Assembly (NCBI GenBank): GCA_050050615.1
Contig: JASFTV010000214.1
Coordinates: 1 to 6,227, forward strand
Length of the DNA stretch: 6,227 nt
Reading direction: 5' to 3'
DNA from: JASFTV01 sp050050615
GTDB lineage: Bacteria > Desulfobacterota > DSM-4660 > Desulfatiglandales > HGW-15
Shown: positions 5,867-6,227 of the stretch, in pieces
How the letters are laid out: every line of letters begins with the position of its first letter
Position numbering within the stretch: the stretch's first letter is position 1
The notes under the pieces: generated by a model
Told to the model about the DNA's origin: nothing
What the model saw: the letters and a program-made list of their open reading frames with translations, nothing else
The model's database searches: none
Position numbers and translations under genes: made by a program

Positions 5867-6227
5867 CTACAACTGTTCCCAAGTAACCCTCAGCACCTCC
5901 TGGTAGGTTGTCTTTCCATCCAGGAGTTTCTTGATCGCGTTTTCCCGAAGGGTGACCATGCCTTCCTTCCGTCCCACATCGCGGAGCACTTCAACATCAC
6001 ATTCGGGTATAATTTGCTTTCTTATCCCCTCTGTGACAGGAAGGACCTCATAGGTGCCGCTTCGCCCAAGATAGCCTGTTCCCCGGCACTTGAGACATCC
6101 CCTTCCCCGTTGCAGTTCAACAGGGCCATTTCTTCCGAGGTCCAGACCCATGGCCGTGAGTTCTGCGGCCTCCATCTCAAAGGATTCTTTGCAGTTGGCG
6201 CAGATTTTCCTGACAAGCCGTTGGGCC
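5867..6227 (-). CDS. GspE/PilB-family secretion or type IV pilus assembly ATPase, C-terminal part (5' end outside window)
   Basis: Only the last 119 residues are inside the window; the frame is open through the right edge at 6226. The fragment begins AQRLVRKICANCK, the classic GspE/PilB sequence just after the ATPase core. It has the tetracysteine zinc-binding motif, with CANC at fragment residues 9-12 and CLKC at 44-47, then GTGYLGRSGTYEV, and ends TLRENAIKKLLDGKTTYQEV plus LRVTWEQL. These are hexameric cytoplasmic ATPases that drive pseudopilus or pilus assembly at the inner membrane. The Walker motifs lie outside the window. This tail does not separate type II secretion GspE from pilus PilB, so no symbol is given. 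An internal ATG at 6175 is not the start, because the family sequence continues upstream of it. The stop is TAG. Confidence 0.93.
   Translation of the reverse strand, partial: AQRLVRKICANCKESFEMEAAELTAMGLDLGRNGPVELQRGRGCLKCRGTGYLGRSGTYEVLPVTEGIRKQIIPECDVEVLRDVGRKEGMVTLRENAIKKLLDGKTTYQEVLRVTWEQL

Noticed and set aside
5807..6227. Plus-strand open frame from ATG 5807, preceded by GGAGGTGGGG, running to the window edge
   Set aside because: It lies in codon register antisense to the clear GspE/PilB C-terminus and its translation resembles no protein; the open frame reflects codon use on the other strand.

Overview
The window looks like a chromosomal segment from a Gram-negative, probably deltaproteobacterial-type (Desulfobacterota or a relative) genome. 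This is inferred from gene content and protein style: a GspE/PilB-type secretion or pilus ATPase with a tetracysteine motif, RecN, an acylphosphatase, an outer-membrane-type lipoprotein, and a nucleoside-phosphorylase relative with a GWCGSLQP motif. No rRNA or marker gene confirms the lineage. I see no tRNA, rRNA, CRISPR array, transposase or integrase.

Layout. Bases 1-415 are noncoding and rich in inverted repeats. Four plus-strand genes follow: a nucleoside phosphorylase/nucleosidase-fold protein (416-1162), a stand-alone and apparently catalytically dead LigA-type adenylation domain (about 1179-1973), an acylphosphatase (2313-2597) and a putative lipoprotein (2772-3737). The first two are almost contiguous and probably one operon. 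A noncoding stretch of about 340 bases with a GC-rich block and a hairpin separates them from the acylphosphatase. On the minus strand, convergent with the lipoprotein gene, lie recN (3818-5506) and, upstream of it across a 360-base noncoding gap, the 3' end of a GspE/PilB-family ATPase gene (5867 to the window edge).

How the genes fit together. RecN is a DNA double-strand-break repair SMC-like ATPase. The phosphorylase relative and the ligase-like protein look like a linked pair, but no pathway can be assigned from sequence. The acylphosphatase is a small housekeeping enzyme. The lipoprotein probably works at the outer membrane, and the ATPase in type II secretion or type IV pilus assembly.

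The most unusual item is the LigA-like protein. It keeps an intact reading frame and the overall nucleotidyltransferase-domain pattern. It lacks every other LigA domain, and the adenylated lysine and most other essential residues are replaced. This points to a repurposed non-ligase protein rather than a recently broken gene. Its partner also lacks the usual phosphate-binding residues of phosphorylases.
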